NCBI RefSeq assembly: GCF_000829825.1
Contig: NZ_JXSL01000030.1
Coordinates: 1,247,501-1,311,500 of the forward strand
Length of the DNA: 64,000 nt
DNA from: Paramagnetospirillum magnetotacticum MS-1
GTDB lineage: Bacteria > Pseudomonadota > Alphaproteobacteria > Rhodospirillales > Magnetospirillaceae
Direction of reading: 5' to 3'
Of this stretch, positions 45,735-54,640 are shown in pieces (positions within the stretch are counted from its first letter, which is position 1; each line of letters starts with the position of its first letter). A program made the position numbers and the translations under genes. The notes below the pieces were generated by a model that saw only the letters and a list, made by a program, of their open reading frames with translations, did no database searches and was not told the origin of the DNA.

Positions 45735-46352
45735 TCAGGCCATGATCGAAATCTCCATCGGCCCGTGATCGAGCCTGATTTTCAAGCCCTTGCCTCGGGC
45801 GAGGTGCAGGGCGAACCAGGCCTGGGCGCCGCGTGGCCCGGAAGGCGGGGCGTCGTCGAGCAACACAAGGCGGGCCTCGGCGGTCAGCCCCAGGCCCTCT
45901 CCGGAGGCAATGACCCGCAAACCGGCGTCGCCGCCCCCTTGGGACGATTCGCAGCGGGCCGAGATCCGGCCGCCGCGCGGCAGGGCGTCGCGGGCGATCA
46001 GAACCGGATTGAGCAGCAGCCTTGCCGTCTCTCCGTCCATTTCCGGACGATCGCTGGACCAGTCCAGGGTGATGCCGCCGGTCACCGCTCCATTGAGATA
46101 GGCACGGATCAGGTCGCCCAGGGATTTCGGCGTGTGCGGCATGTCATTGGCCGGTCCCAGGGCGGCCCGCAGGAATTTCAGCCGTGCCGTGGCCGCCGCC
46201 ATGCTGGCCGAGACCAGGGCGAGGGTTTCCGGGTCGTCGCCGTCTTCCAGCAATTCCATGCCGGCCGAAGCGGCGCCCAGGGGGCTGGCAAGATCGTGGC
46301 ACAGACGGGCGCAGAGAAGCTCTGAGAGCTTTGTATCGAGGGTCGGGCTCAT
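45735..46352 (-). CDS. chpT: ChpT-like histidine phosphotransferase
   Basis: A ~205-residue protein with the ChpT pattern LSELLCARLCHDLASPLGAASAGMELL, where the His in CHDL is the phosphotransfer residue, followed by a degenerate ATPase-like domain. In Caulobacter ChpT passes phosphate from CckA to CtrA and CpdR. The start is uncertain: ATG 46352 gives MSPTLDTKL, while a GTG at 46376 extends it by eight residues; neither has a strong ribosome-binding site. It is 170 bp upstream of cheA on the same strand. Confidence 0.82.
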   Translation of the reverse strand: MSPTLDTKLSELLCARLCHDLASPLGAASAGMELLEDGDDPETLALVSASMAAATARLKFLRAALGPANDMPHTPKSLGDLIRAYLNGAVTGGITLDWSSDRPEMDGETARLLLNPVLIARDALPRGGRISARCESSQGGGDAGLRVIASGEGLGLTAEARLVLLDDAPPSGPRGAQAWFALHLARGKGLKIRLDHGPMEISIMA

Positions 46353-46414
46353 GGGTGAGAGTATCCGGGATTTCACCTATGGTACATAATCATACTATCG
46401 GCATATTTAATATG

Positions 46415-47743
46415 TCACAAGCGAAGGATTGTGACGGCCTCGAGATGGGTGGACCACGGGAACTGATCAATGGGAACGATATGTTCGATGTGCCAGCCGC
46501 CATCACAAAGGGTGCGAAGATCGCGGGCCAGGGTCGCCGGGTTGCATGACACCATGGCGATGGTGGCCGGTCCTGCGGGATTGGGGCGGGCCAGTTCGGC
46601 GGCCTGGGCGGCGGCTCCGGCGCGGGGTGGGTCGAGGATGACGGCGCGGTAGGCCTTCAATTCGTGGACGGCCAGGGGACGGCGGGCCAGGTCGCGCACT
46701 TCGGTGGAAAGCGCCAGGCCTTCGCGCCGGGCGGCGGCATCCAGGGCCGCCACGGGTCCTTGTTCTCCCTCGACCGCGTGGACCGGGCCGCGTAGTGCCA
46801 GGGGCAGGCTGAAGCTGCCGCAGCCACAATAGAGATCGGCCACCGGCACCCCTTCGGGTATGGCCGAGACGATGGCCTCGGCGATGGCCAGTTCACCCCC
46901 CTTGGTCGGCTGAAGGAAGGCGCCGGGGGCGGGTTCCACCGCGATGCCGCCGAAATGCACCAGGGCTGCCCGGCGCCGGGCGATGGGCTCGATGAAACCG
47001 CCTGCCGCGCCGATGCCGGGGCGGCGCCAGTGCAGACGGGCCAGATCCAGGCCTTCGGCGGCGGCCGCCAGGCTCTCCCGTTCGAACAGATCCAGGCGGG
47101 CGGGGGATTCCACCAGCACGTCCAGCCCATTCTCGGTCAGGGTCATGATCAGATCGCCGCCGCCTTCGACGGCGATCCCGGCCAGCATCTTGCGCAGACC
47201 GGGAAGGGCCGCCCCCAGGGCAGGATCCAGAAGCGGGCAGCGTTCGATATCGATGATGGTGTGGCTGGACCGTCCATTGAAGCCCAGGACGATGGCGCCC
47301 TTGGCCCGTGTGAAGGCAAAGGCTGCCCGGCGGCGCGAAGCGGGGGGCACCCGCACCAGCGGCTCGACTACCGCGTCGGCCAGCCCGTGCCGCGCCAGTT
47401 GGGTGATCAGCAGATCGCGCTTCCACGCGGCATAGAGGTCATCCTCCATGTGCTGAAGCGAGCAGCCGCCACACCGGCCGTAATGGGCGCAGGGCGGCAT
47501 GGCGCGGCCCGGTCCCGGCTCCAGAACCTCGATCAGCGCGGCGGTCAATCCGTCGCCGCGTCGGGCTTCGATGCGGGCCAGGACCCGGTCCCCGGCGACG
47601 GTGAAGGGGACGAATACCGCTTCGCCGTCCAGGCGGGCGATTCCGTCGCCGCGAGTTCCCACCGAGTCCACCACCAGTTCCACGGTGCGGGGCTGAACGG
47701 TGTTGCGGTTGGTGCGCGGCGGGGCCCTGCGGGGCTTTCTCAT
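46415..47743 (-). CDS. TrmA/RumA-type RNA (uracil-C5)-methyltransferase
   Basis: A 442-residue SAM-dependent enzyme. An N-terminal TRAM-like domain is followed by the 4Fe-4S cysteine cluster CAHYGRCGGC. The methyltransferase domain has VADLYCGCGSFSLPLA and the nucleophile motif VSCNPATLARDL. The family modifies U in 23S rRNA (RlmC/RlmD) or tRNA; which site cannot be told here. It overlaps the upstream lipoprotein gene by 4 bp, so it may be the last gene of the Mla operon. Confidence 0.88.
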   Translation of the reverse strand: MRKPRRAPPRTNRNTVQPRTVELVVDSVGTRGDGIARLDGEAVFVPFTVAGDRVLARIEARRGDGLTAALIEVLEPGPGRAMPPCAHYGRCGGCSLQHMEDDLYAAWKRDLLITQLARHGLADAVVEPLVRVPPASRRRAAFAFTRAKGAIVLGFNGRSSHTIIDIERCPLLDPALGAALPGLRKMLAGIAVEGGGDLIMTLTENGLDVLVESPARLDLFERESLAAAAEGLDLARLHWRRPGIGAAGGFIEPIARRRAALVHFGGIAVEPAPGAFLQPTKGGELAIAEAIVSAIPEGVPVADLYCGCGSFSLPLALRGPVHAVEGEQGPVAALDAAARREGLALSTEVRDLARRPLAVHELKAYRAVILDPPRAGAAAQAAELARPNPAGPATIAMVSCNPATLARDLRTLCDGGWHIEHIVPIDQFPWSTHLEAVTILRL

Positions 47744-48360
47744 CGGAGCGGAATGGAGGCCGAGGCCCGGGCCAGATCGGCCAGGAAACGGGCGAAGATC
47801 TCGTTTACTGCCTTCTCCATGGCGCGGGCGGCGTCCTCCACCCGGTCCGAGGCGGCGGGAATGCGCACGGCGTAGGTCTCCAGCAGGACCAACCGTCCGT
47901 CACGGGCGCCGACCACCGCCAGTTCCAGGTCGGCAACCACTTCGGAGCGGTCGGCGATCTGCTCGAAGCGCCGCACCTTGCCGCGCAGCACCCAGTCGGA
48001 CAGAACGCGGAGTTCGGGCGTCACCACCCGCCCGGCCAGACCGGATTCGGACAGGTAATGTTCCAGGCGGTCCTGCAGCAGAATGCCGGGCGGTTCGCTC
48101 CAGAAGTCGTATTTGTAATGGGCCAGGGCTCCGCCTTCGGTTCTGGCGAAAGCCACGGCCCGCTCGGCCGCCACGCCGTCCGAGGTCAGCCGGTTGACCT
48201 CCAGCACTCCGGGCAGGACCGGCTTGGGCAAGCGCTGGGCGGGCGCTGCCACCTCGATGCGGTAGAAGGCGTCGGGCGGCGCCGCCGGTCCGGTGCAGGC
48301 GGTCAGCACGAATAGTAGGAGGGCTGCCGTAACCGTGTTGCGCATGACCATGGCTCTCAT
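47740..48360 (-). CDS. ABC-type transport auxiliary lipoprotein (Mla-associated)
   Basis: A 206-residue lipoprotein (LTAC lipobox) of the ABC_trans_aux/PqiC-like family, with FYRIEVAAPAQRLPKPVLPGVLEVNRL and the FWSEPPGILLQDRLEHYL segment. Such proteins sit at the outer membrane and partner MCE-type lipid transporters. It follows mlaD with a 4-bp overlap, placing it in the transporter operon. Confidence 0.85.
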   Translation of the reverse strand: MRAMVMRNTVTAALLLFVLTACTGPAAPPDAFYRIEVAAPAQRLPKPVLPGVLEVNRLTSDGVAAERAVAFARTEGGALAHYKYDFWSEPPGILLQDRLEHYLSESGLAGRVVTPELRVLSDWVLRGKVRRFEQIADRSEVVADLELAVVGARDGRLVLLETYAVRIPAASDRVEDAARAMEKAVNEIFARFLADLARASASIPLR

Positions 48361-49319
48361 TTCCGTCCCGGGCCGTCCTCGCCCCGTTTGTTGCCGCCGA
48401 TCAGCACGCCGGGATTGTCGCGGATCTGGCGCGAGAATTCGTGCAGGTTCCGGGTCGTGCCGTCCAGATTGTAGGTGACCGAATCGATGGAGCGCGACAC
48501 CGCCTGAAGGGTATGGCGCAGATCCTTGATGCTTTGATCGATATTGTCCTGGTTGCCGGTGATGCTTTTGTCCAGCGAGGTCAGCATGGCATCGACCTTC
48601 TTGCGGCTGTCTTGCAGCCCCGCCGACAACTGGGCGGCGTTGTTCAAGGTCTCCTTGATGCGCTCGGCATTGGCGTCGGTGACCACCTTGCCCGACAAGG
48701 TGCCGGTCATCTTTTCCACATCGGCGGTGATTCTGGGCGTCTTGGCGGCCAGATCCTGGGTGACCGCCAGCAGATTGGCCATCAGTTCGGGGGCGTGCTT
48801 TTCCATGATGACGCCCAGGCTGCCCACCTGCTGGGTCAGGCTGAACAGCAGCGGCTTCAAGGCCGTCTGGTTAAGGTCGGTGATCTGGCCCGCCATGTCG
48901 TTCATGGCGGCGAAGATATTGGCGGCGGGGCCCGAGGGGATATCCGCGCCGGGCGCCAGCATCTCGGGCGAGGTGCCGCCCTTGATGTCCAACGTCACCG
49001 CCGCCAGCAGGCCCGAAGCGGCGACGCGGGCCAGGGAATCCTTGGGGATGCGCCAGTCGCTGGCCACCGAGACCTCCAGGCGGAAGGCGGTGGTATTGCC
49101 TTCGTGCACCGGCGATATCTTCTCCACTTGCCCCACCGGGAAGCCCTCGAAGGTGACCTTTGTGCCGTATTTGATGCCGGCCACATTGGCCAGCCGGGTG
49201 TAGTAGTTTTCCGTGGCGCCGGTCCGTCCCGTCAGCACCACCACCACCACCACCAGCGAGACCAGCATGGCCAGCACGAAGCCGCCCACCATGGCGTAAT
49301 TGATGCGGGAATCCTTCAT
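48357..49319 (-). CDS. mlaD: MlaD-type MCE protein
   Basis: A 320-residue protein with one N-terminal membrane helix (about 10-30) and an MCE domain (about 38-115) whose core reads GIKYGTKVTFEGFPVGQV. The rest is a long helical region (about 150-300), longer than E. coli MlaD, that could form a tunnel or bridge. It should hold lipid in the periplasm and bind the MlaE-MlaF complex. It overlaps mlaF by 4 bp. Confidence 0.9.
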   Translation of the reverse strand: MKDSRINYAMVGGFVLAMLVSLVVVVVVLTGRTGATENYYTRLANVAGIKYGTKVTFEGFPVGQVEKISPVHEGNTTAFRLEVSVASDWRIPKDSLARVAASGLLAAVTLDIKGGTSPEMLAPGADIPSGPAANIFAAMNDMAGQITDLNQTALKPLLFSLTQQVGSLGVIMEKHAPELMANLLAVTQDLAAKTPRITADVEKMTGTLSGKVVTDANAERIKETLNNAAQLSAGLQDSRKKVDAMLTSLDKSITGNQDNIDQSIKDLRHTLQAVSRSIDSVTYNLDGTTRNLHEFSRQIRDNPGVLIGGNKRGEDGPGRK

Positions 49320-50158
49320 GAGCTGCGGGTCCGGGTTTGGGTGGGAGCGGGGCCGCCGGTCAGCCGCCGCAGATAGGATTCTGCGTCGGGCTCGGCTTCT
49401 TCGGTGCGGCGGTTCAGCAGGTTCTGGATGCGTGGATCGGTGCTGGCGCGGATGGCGTCCACGGTGTCCAGCGCCAGGACATGGCCCCGGTCCAGAACGC
49501 AGATGCGGTCGGCGATCTTGAAGGTGGAATCGAGATCATGGGTCACCACCACGATGCTCATGCCCATGGCGTCGCGCAAGCGCAGGATCAGGTCGTCGAT
49601 GGAGGACGCCACCACCGGGTCCAGCCCCGCCGAGGGCTCGTCGCAGAACAGTAGATCGGGGTCCATGACGATGGCGCGCGCCAGGGCGGCGCGCTTGATC
49701 ATGCCGCCCGACAATTCGGCGGGCTTCAGGTTTTCAAACCCGGCCAGGCTGACCACTTCCAGCTTGAGCCGCGTCACGATGCCGATGGTGGTTTCGTCCA
49801 GTTCGGTATGTTCGCGCAGCGGCAGGGCGATGTTATCGCCCACGGTCATGGAACTGAACAGGGCACCCGACTGGAACGCCACGCCGGTGCGGGTGCGCAG
49901 ACGCTGAAGCGCGATGGGCGACAGCTTGGCGATGTCGTGACCCAAAATGCGCACCGTGCCCGAACTGGGCTTCTTCAGGCCCAGGAGGTGGCTGAGCAAG
50001 GTGGTCTTGCCCGAGCCCGAGCCGCCCATGATCACCATGATCTCGCCCTTGCCCACGGTGAGCGACACATTGTGCAGGATCTGGCGGCTGCCGTAATGGG
50101 TGACGAGGTTGCTGACCTCGATGCTGTTACCCTTGGCGCTATCGGGGGGGGCGGCCAT
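49316..50158 (-). CDS. mlaF: MlaF-type ABC transporter ATPase
   Basis: A 280-residue ATPase with Walker A GGSGSGKT (45-52), signature LSGGMIKRAALARAI and Walker B LLFCDEPSAGLDP, the combination typical of MlaF. It powers lipid movement through MlaE. The start shares one base with the mlaE stop (TGATG). Confidence 0.92.
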   Translation of the reverse strand: MAAPPDSAKGNSIEVSNLVTHYGSRQILHNVSLTVGKGEIMVIMGGSGSGKTTLLSHLLGLKKPSSGTVRILGHDIAKLSPIALQRLRTRTGVAFQSGALFSSMTVGDNIALPLREHTELDETTIGIVTRLKLEVVSLAGFENLKPAELSGGMIKRAALARAIVMDPDLLFCDEPSAGLDPVVASSIDDLILRLRDAMGMSIVVVTHDLDSTFKIADRICVLDRGHVLALDTVDAIRASTDPRIQNLLNRRTEEAEPDAESYLRRLTGGPAPTQTRTRSS

Positions 50159-51000
50159 CAGCGGGTCACCATGAAGACGAAGATCATGTCGGTGACCACG
50201 ATGGCCGAGATGGCGTGCACCACCGACCGGGTGGTCAGGCGGCCGACCCCTTCGGCGCCCCCGGTGACCGAGGCGCCGTTGACCACGCCCACCAGGGTGA
50301 TCAGCACGGAGAAGATGGCGCTTTTGCCCAGGCCGTGCCAGACGTCATTGAGGCGCACCAGATCGGTCATCTCGTCCACATAGGCGCCCATGGAGCTGCC
50401 CAGTTGCGGCGCGATGTAAAGACCGGCGGCGAACAATCCCACCAGATCGGACCACAGGGTCAGGGCGGGCAGCATCACCATCATGGCCAGCAGGGGCGGC
50501 ACCACCAGGAAGCGCACCGGCGAGACGCCCATGACGGTCAGGGCGTCGATCTCCTGGTTGATGCGCATGGTGCCCAGCCGCGCCGCCAGCGCCGAGCCCG
50601 ACCGGCCCGCCACCAGAATACCGGTGATCAGCGGCCCGAATTCGCGCACCACGCTCATGGCGACGCCCAGCGAGACGCGGGATTCCGCGCCGAACAGGCG
50701 CAGCGTATAGATGCCCTGGATGGCCAGCATGATGCCGATGGTGGCCGACAAAACGGTGACGATGGGCAGGGCGCCGATGCCGATTTCCATGGCCTGGGCC
50801 ACCACGGGGGCGAGGCGCACCGGCTGGCGGCGCTTTTTTCCCATGCCCAGCCAGTAGAGGCTTTCACCCAGCAGCGTGGCGCCGAAGCCGAACTCGGCGA
50901 TTGCCGCCGCCGCCCGGCGTCCCAGCCGGTCGAGAAAGCCGATAAATCCCTGAGGTTCGGCCTCGGCGCTCACCGCATCATCCCTCAAGGGCCGAATCAA
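50158..51000 (-). CDS. mlaE: MlaE-type ABC transporter permease
   Basis: A 280-residue inner-membrane permease with about five to six hydrophobic segments and the family pattern REFGPLITGILVAGRSGSALAARLGTM followed by EIDALTVMGVSP. It is the lipid-moving core of the Mla complex. The start overlaps the upstream STAS gene by 23 bp, a stronger coupling than usual. Confidence 0.92.
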   Translation of the reverse strand: MIRPLRDDAVSAEAEPQGFIGFLDRLGRRAAAAIAEFGFGATLLGESLYWLGMGKKRRQPVRLAPVVAQAMEIGIGALPIVTVLSATIGIMLAIQGIYTLRLFGAESRVSLGVAMSVVREFGPLITGILVAGRSGSALAARLGTMRINQEIDALTVMGVSPVRFLVVPPLLAMMVMLPALTLWSDLVGLFAAGLYIAPQLGSSMGAYVDEMTDLVRLNDVWHGLGKSAIFSVLITLVGVVNGASVTGGAEGVGRLTTRSVVHAISAIVVTDMIFVFMVTR

Positions 51001-51304
51001 GGGTGTCGGCGATGGTGAAGACCCGGTCCAGGCGGGACAGTTGCAGCACCCGGCGCACCGGATCGCTGATGGCGGCCAGAACGAAGCGGGTATCGTTCTT
51101 GCGGGCCATCTGATAGGCCTCGACCAGGCCCGCGATGCCCGAACTGTCGATATATTCCACCCGCGAGAGGTCCACGGCGACAGGGCGCTTTTCCAGCATC
51201 AGATCCATCAGCGCCTTGCGCAGAGTGGGTGAGTGGCGCAGGTCCACCTCACCCGACAGGGTCATGATGGTGGAGGCGCCAGCGGCGCGCGTTTCAATCT
51301 TCAT
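50978..51304 (-). CDS. STAS-domain protein (anti-sigma factor antagonist/MlaB-like)
   Basis: A 108-residue STAS domain. The switch-loop is YIDSSGIAGL with Ser54/Ser55, as in SpoIIAA/RsbV proteins that are phosphorylated by an anti-sigma kinase. MlaB, which also is a STAS protein, binds MlaF and controls transport. Here it lies between a SpoIIE-type phosphatase gene (4-bp overlap) and mlaE (23-bp overlap), so both readings are possible. Confidence 0.85.
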   Translation of the reverse strand: MKIETRAAGASTIMTLSGEVDLRHSPTLRKALMDLMLEKRPVAVDLSRVEYIDSSGIAGLVEAYQMARKNDTRFVLAAISDPVRRVLQLSRLDRVFTIADTLDSALEG

Positions 51305-52968
51305 GTGGGTTCGATCCGTTTCACCATTTGCAGCAGATTGCCGATTCCGGCCGGTGGCGGCAGAAATTCGACGCTATCCATGATCGAGCGCATCAGATGG
51401 GTCCCCAATCCCCCGGGCCGCACCTCGTCCAGCGGCCTCGGCTGGATTTTAGCCACATCCACGGCGGGAGCGAAATCCATAAGTCGTATGACGAGACGAT
51501 CATTCTCGCGATCAAGCTGAAGGACGATGTCGCCGTCCCCTCCCTGATAGGCATGACGGATGATGTTCTGACAGGCTTCGTCCACCGCCAGGACCACATC
51601 GCCGATGACGGCTTGGGGGCAGCCAAGAAGCCGCGCGTTTTCGCCCACGGCGCCGCGGATGGCCGCCAGTTCCTCGGGCCGGGCGGCATAACGGCGCTCG
51701 AAACCGGGCGGGGCGTTCCGCCGGTCCTCGATCACCATCACGGTGACGTCGTCGCGCAGGCCGCCGCTTTCTTCCAGGGACTGGACCAGGGCCCGCAGGC
51801 GTTCACCCGCAGGCAGGCCGGTGAAGCTTTGGATCAGGGCGCGGGCGCCCGCATCCTCCAGCATGGCGTCTTGGCGGGTACGGGCCTCGGTCAGACCGTC
51901 GGTGAAGAGATAGAGGGAGCCGCCGCCCAGGGCGATCTCGGTCTCCGGGCAGCCATCGGCGAACAGTTCGACGGCGATGCCCAGCGGCGGCATCTCGCCC
52001 TCGATGGGGATGAAGATGCCGTCCTTGAGCAAAAGCGGCGGCTCGTGACCGGCGATGGCCAGCACCACCTTTCCCGTATCGGGGTGAAACAGCCCGGCGA
52101 CCATGGTGACGAACATGCCGGGCATGCGGGTTTCCAGAAGTTCGGAATTGATGGCGGCCAAGACGTGTCCCGGCCCGGCTTCGCGCTTGACCAGACAGCG
52201 GAACAGGCTGGCGGTCTTGGACATCAGGAGCGAGGCCTTCATGCCCTTGCCCGACACGTCGCCGATGGCGAAAGCCAACCGGCCATCGGCCAGGGGCATG
52301 ATCTCGAAGAAATCCCCCGATACCCCCTGGGCGGGCAGGTTGATGCCGTGAATGGGCGATTCGTCGGGCTGGCGTCCGGGCAGCATGGCCCGCTGAATCT
52401 CGGACGCCAGTTCCAGTTCGCGCTTCAAGCCCTGCTGCACCGCCATGTCGGCCACCAGGCGGGCATTGATCAGGGCCAGGGCGGAACTGGCGGCCAGGGC
52501 CTGAAGCAGCCGGGAATCCGTCTGGGAAAAGGCGTTGCCGTCCTTCTTGTTGAACAGCTCGATGGCACCCAGCCTTGTGCCGCGCACCGTCATGGGGGCG
52601 CACAGGATGGACCGGGTCTCGAAGCCGGTGGCGGCGTCGATGGCGCGGGCGAAGTCCGGGTCCCTGCGGGTGTCCTTGACCAGTTGTGGCGCGCCAAGAT
52701 CGATGGTGCGCCCGACGATGCCGGTGCCAGGCGGCAGGCGCAAACCGGTGACGTCCACCGGCCCCATATTGGCCCGGCACACCAGTTCGCCGGTCTCCTC
52801 ATCGACGAGGAAGAGAGAGGCGGCCTGGGCTCCCACCCGCTGGGCGATGCGGTCCAGACCGAGGCGCAGAGCGGCCTCGATATCCAGGGAATGGGCGAAA
52901 TCGCCGGTCATCTCGACGATCAGGTCGAGATGGTGGGCGGATTCGGCGTCTGTGGATGAATTGGGCAT
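51301..52968 (-). CDS. GAF-SpoIIE phosphatase-HATPase regulator
   Basis: A 555-residue soluble protein with three domains: GAF (about 24-165); a PP2C-type SpoIIE/RsbU phosphatase (about 205-413) with metal aspartates in GDFFE (Asp219), GDVSGKG (Asp237), TDGLTE (Asp357) and RDD (406-407); and a GHKL ATPase (about 430-550) with DEACQNIIRHAY (463-474) and GGLGTHLM, as in RsbW/SpoIIAB. It therefore carries both the likely phosphatase and kinase of a partner switch. It starts the operon that continues into STAS and mlaE. Confidence 0.88.
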   Translation of the reverse strand: MPNSSTDAESAHHLDLIVEMTGDFAHSLDIEAALRLGLDRIAQRVGAQAASLFLVDEETGELVCRANMGPVDVTGLRLPPGTGIVGRTIDLGAPQLVKDTRRDPDFARAIDAATGFETRSILCAPMTVRGTRLGAIELFNKKDGNAFSQTDSRLLQALAASSALALINARLVADMAVQQGLKRELELASEIQRAMLPGRQPDESPIHGINLPAQGVSGDFFEIMPLADGRLAFAIGDVSGKGMKASLLMSKTASLFRCLVKREAGPGHVLAAINSELLETRMPGMFVTMVAGLFHPDTGKVVLAIAGHEPPLLLKDGIFIPIEGEMPPLGIAVELFADGCPETEIALGGGSLYLFTDGLTEARTRQDAMLEDAGARALIQSFTGLPAGERLRALVQSLEESGGLRDDVTVMVIEDRRNAPPGFERRYAARPEELAAIRGAVGENARLLGCPQAVIGDVVLAVDEACQNIIRHAYQGGDGDIVLQLDRENDRLVIRLMDFAPAVDVAKIQPRPLDEVRPGGLGTHLMRSIMDSVEFLPPPAGIGNLLQMVKRIEPT

Positions 52969-53002
52969 GGCCCATCATGCCAAGCCCCGGGCCGAGGGCC
53001 AA

Positions 53003-53335
53003 ATGGTTAGATCAGGTTATATCGATACAAAAAATATGCATGGAGGGCTCGACTTCTTCCGCTCCGCCCGTGTAAAGGGAGAGTGGGACGGGGATAAGGC
53101 CGTGTTGGGGCAAAAGATGTTGTTTTCGCGAGGCAAGGGCGGTCCCCGGATCGAGCCCGGCGACGTTTTTCACAAGCTTGGAACCTATGGCAGCGTCTGG
53201 ATGGTGGAGCGGATTTTCGACTATGCCGATATTCCGCGTCATGTCCGGCTCATCGATCAGGGCAGCGGACGCACCATGACGGTGGCGGCGGACATGCTGC
53301 TCGATCCCGACAATTTCGTCCGGCGCAGCGCCTGA
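53003..53335 (+). CDS. Small conserved-looking hypothetical protein
   Basis: A protein of about 110 residues, divergent from the phosphatase gene. The C-terminal two thirds are compact and convincing (FHKLGTYGSVWMVERIFDYADIPRHVRLI, then RTMTVAADMLLDPDNFVRR), while the first ~35 residues are less so. ATG 53003 has a GAGGG site; ATG 53036 or 53117 are alternatives. No known domain recognised. Confidence 0.55.
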   Translation: MVRSGYIDTKNMHGGLDFFRSARVKGEWDGDKAVLGQKMLFSRGKGGPRIEPGDVFHKLGTYGSVWMVERIFDYADIPRHVRLIDQGSGRTMTVAADMLLDPDNFVRRSA

Positions 53336-53348
53336 CTCAGCGCCCGAA

Positions 53349-53759
53349 TCAGGGGGGGCGGCAATCCAGGCTGCCAGCCAGATGCTTCTCGATCAGCGGC
53401 GGATAGTCGTAGATCAGGCGGCTTTGGCGCTGTTGCACGGCGACATCGGTCTCGTTGCCCTTGCGGATGAAATCCACCACCAGGAAGGTCTCGGTACGGA
53501 ACACCGCCTCGAGTTCGCCCACCAGTTCGGCACGGCTGCCATTGGGGGTGGTGTTGCAGCGATAATGGTAGTTGGGCCCGCGCGCGCACCACGACAGCAT
53601 GCGCGCCACTTTCGGACAGGCATTGGCCGGTGTCATGGCGGTGTGCAGGCCGACCCGGATATCGGCATTGGCGCGCGCTTCCTCGGCGCTGCGGTCGGGA
53701 GTGACCAGGGAGCAGGCCCCCAGGGTCAGCGCCAACGAAAGGATGACAAGCAATCGCAT
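53349..53759 (-). CDS. Small lipoprotein of unknown function
   Basis: A 136-residue protein with a lipoprotein signal (LTLGAC, lipidated Cys16). The mature part has four further cysteines (CPKVARMLSWC, YRCNT, LDCRPP), compatible with two disulfides in the periplasm. No family recognised. It ends convergent to the small hypothetical gene, 13 bp away. Confidence 0.7.
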   Translation of the reverse strand: MRLLVILSLALTLGACSLVTPDRSAEEARANADIRVGLHTAMTPANACPKVARMLSWCARGPNYHYRCNTTPNGSRAELVGELEAVFRTETFLVVDFIRKGNETDVAVQQRQSRLIYDYPPLIEKHLAGSLDCRPP

Positions 53760-53827
53760 GGGATTTCCGATACAGACCGGAGAAAGCCTAACCCGGTTTG
53801 CATTGGAACGGAACTAAGGTTTTCACA

Positions 53828-54640
53828 TTATAACTCTTGGATCATGCCCAGCATGGCGGCGACCATATTGGTCAGGCGGATCAGGTCTCCGTCACGCGAC
53901 AGGCGGTGATCGCCGTCCTTGACCAGGACGATCTCCACCTGTTCCGAGGCCAGGCAGTCGGCCAGACGCAACGCGGTTTGCCACGGCACGTCCTCGTCCT
54001 TTTGTCCCTGAATCAGCCAGACCGGGCAATGGATCTGGATCAGGTCGCGCAGCAGAAGATGATTGCGTCCATCCTCGATCAGCGAACGGTGAATGCGCCA
54101 GGGATTGTCCGGCTCATGGCAATTGGGCAGTTCCAGTTCGCCGGTTTCCATCAGGGTGCGGCGCTGTTCGAAGGTGAAGTCCTGCCACATGAGGTCTTCT
54201 GTGAAGTCGGGGGCGGCGGCGACGCCTACCAGTCCGGCCACCTTGTCCTTCATCTCCAGCGCGGCCAGCAAGGCGATCCAGCCGCCAAGGCTCGATCCCA
54301 CCAGAATCTGCGGCCCCTTGGTCAGTTCCCCGATGACGGCCACGGCGTCGGCGGCCCAGCGCCCGATGGTGCCAAGGGCCACATCGCCCGACGATTTGCC
54401 ATGGCCGAAATAGTCGAAGCGGAGGAAGGCACGGCCCTGGGCCTGGCACATCGCCTCCAGAGCCAGGGCCTTGCTCCCTTCCATATCGGAATGGAAGCCG
54501 TGCAGGAACACGACGCCGGGAGTCTTGCCTTCCAGCCTGCGGTAAGCGATTGTCGCATCGTCGGGGCGTGTTAGTATCCCGCCCCCTTCGGATATATGTC
54601 CTGTCTCGGAATTCTTGGTCATCGCTGTTCGGAAACCCAT
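53828..54640 (-). CDS. Alpha/beta hydrolase
   Basis: A 270-residue hydrolase. The oxyanion HGFHSDMEGSKA segment, the nucleophile elbow GSSLGGW, and a late GDHRLSR histidine are visible, as in ABHD10/serine esterase types. Substrate unknown. The first ATG (54640) shares its CATG with the start of the divergent glycosyltransferase gene; ATG 54622 is an alternative start. Confidence 0.82.
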   Translation of the reverse strand: MGFRTAMTKNSETGHISEGGGILTRPDDATIAYRRLEGKTPGVVFLHGFHSDMEGSKALALEAMCQAQGRAFLRFDYFGHGKSSGDVALGTIGRWAADAVAVIGELTKGPQILVGSSLGGWIALLAALEMKDKVAGLVGVAAAPDFTEDLMWQDFTFEQRRTLMETGELELPNCHEPDNPWRIHRSLIEDGRNHLLLRDLIQIHCPVWLIQGQKDEDVPWQTALRLADCLASEQVEIVLVKDGDHRLSRDGDLIRLTNMVAAMLGMIQEL

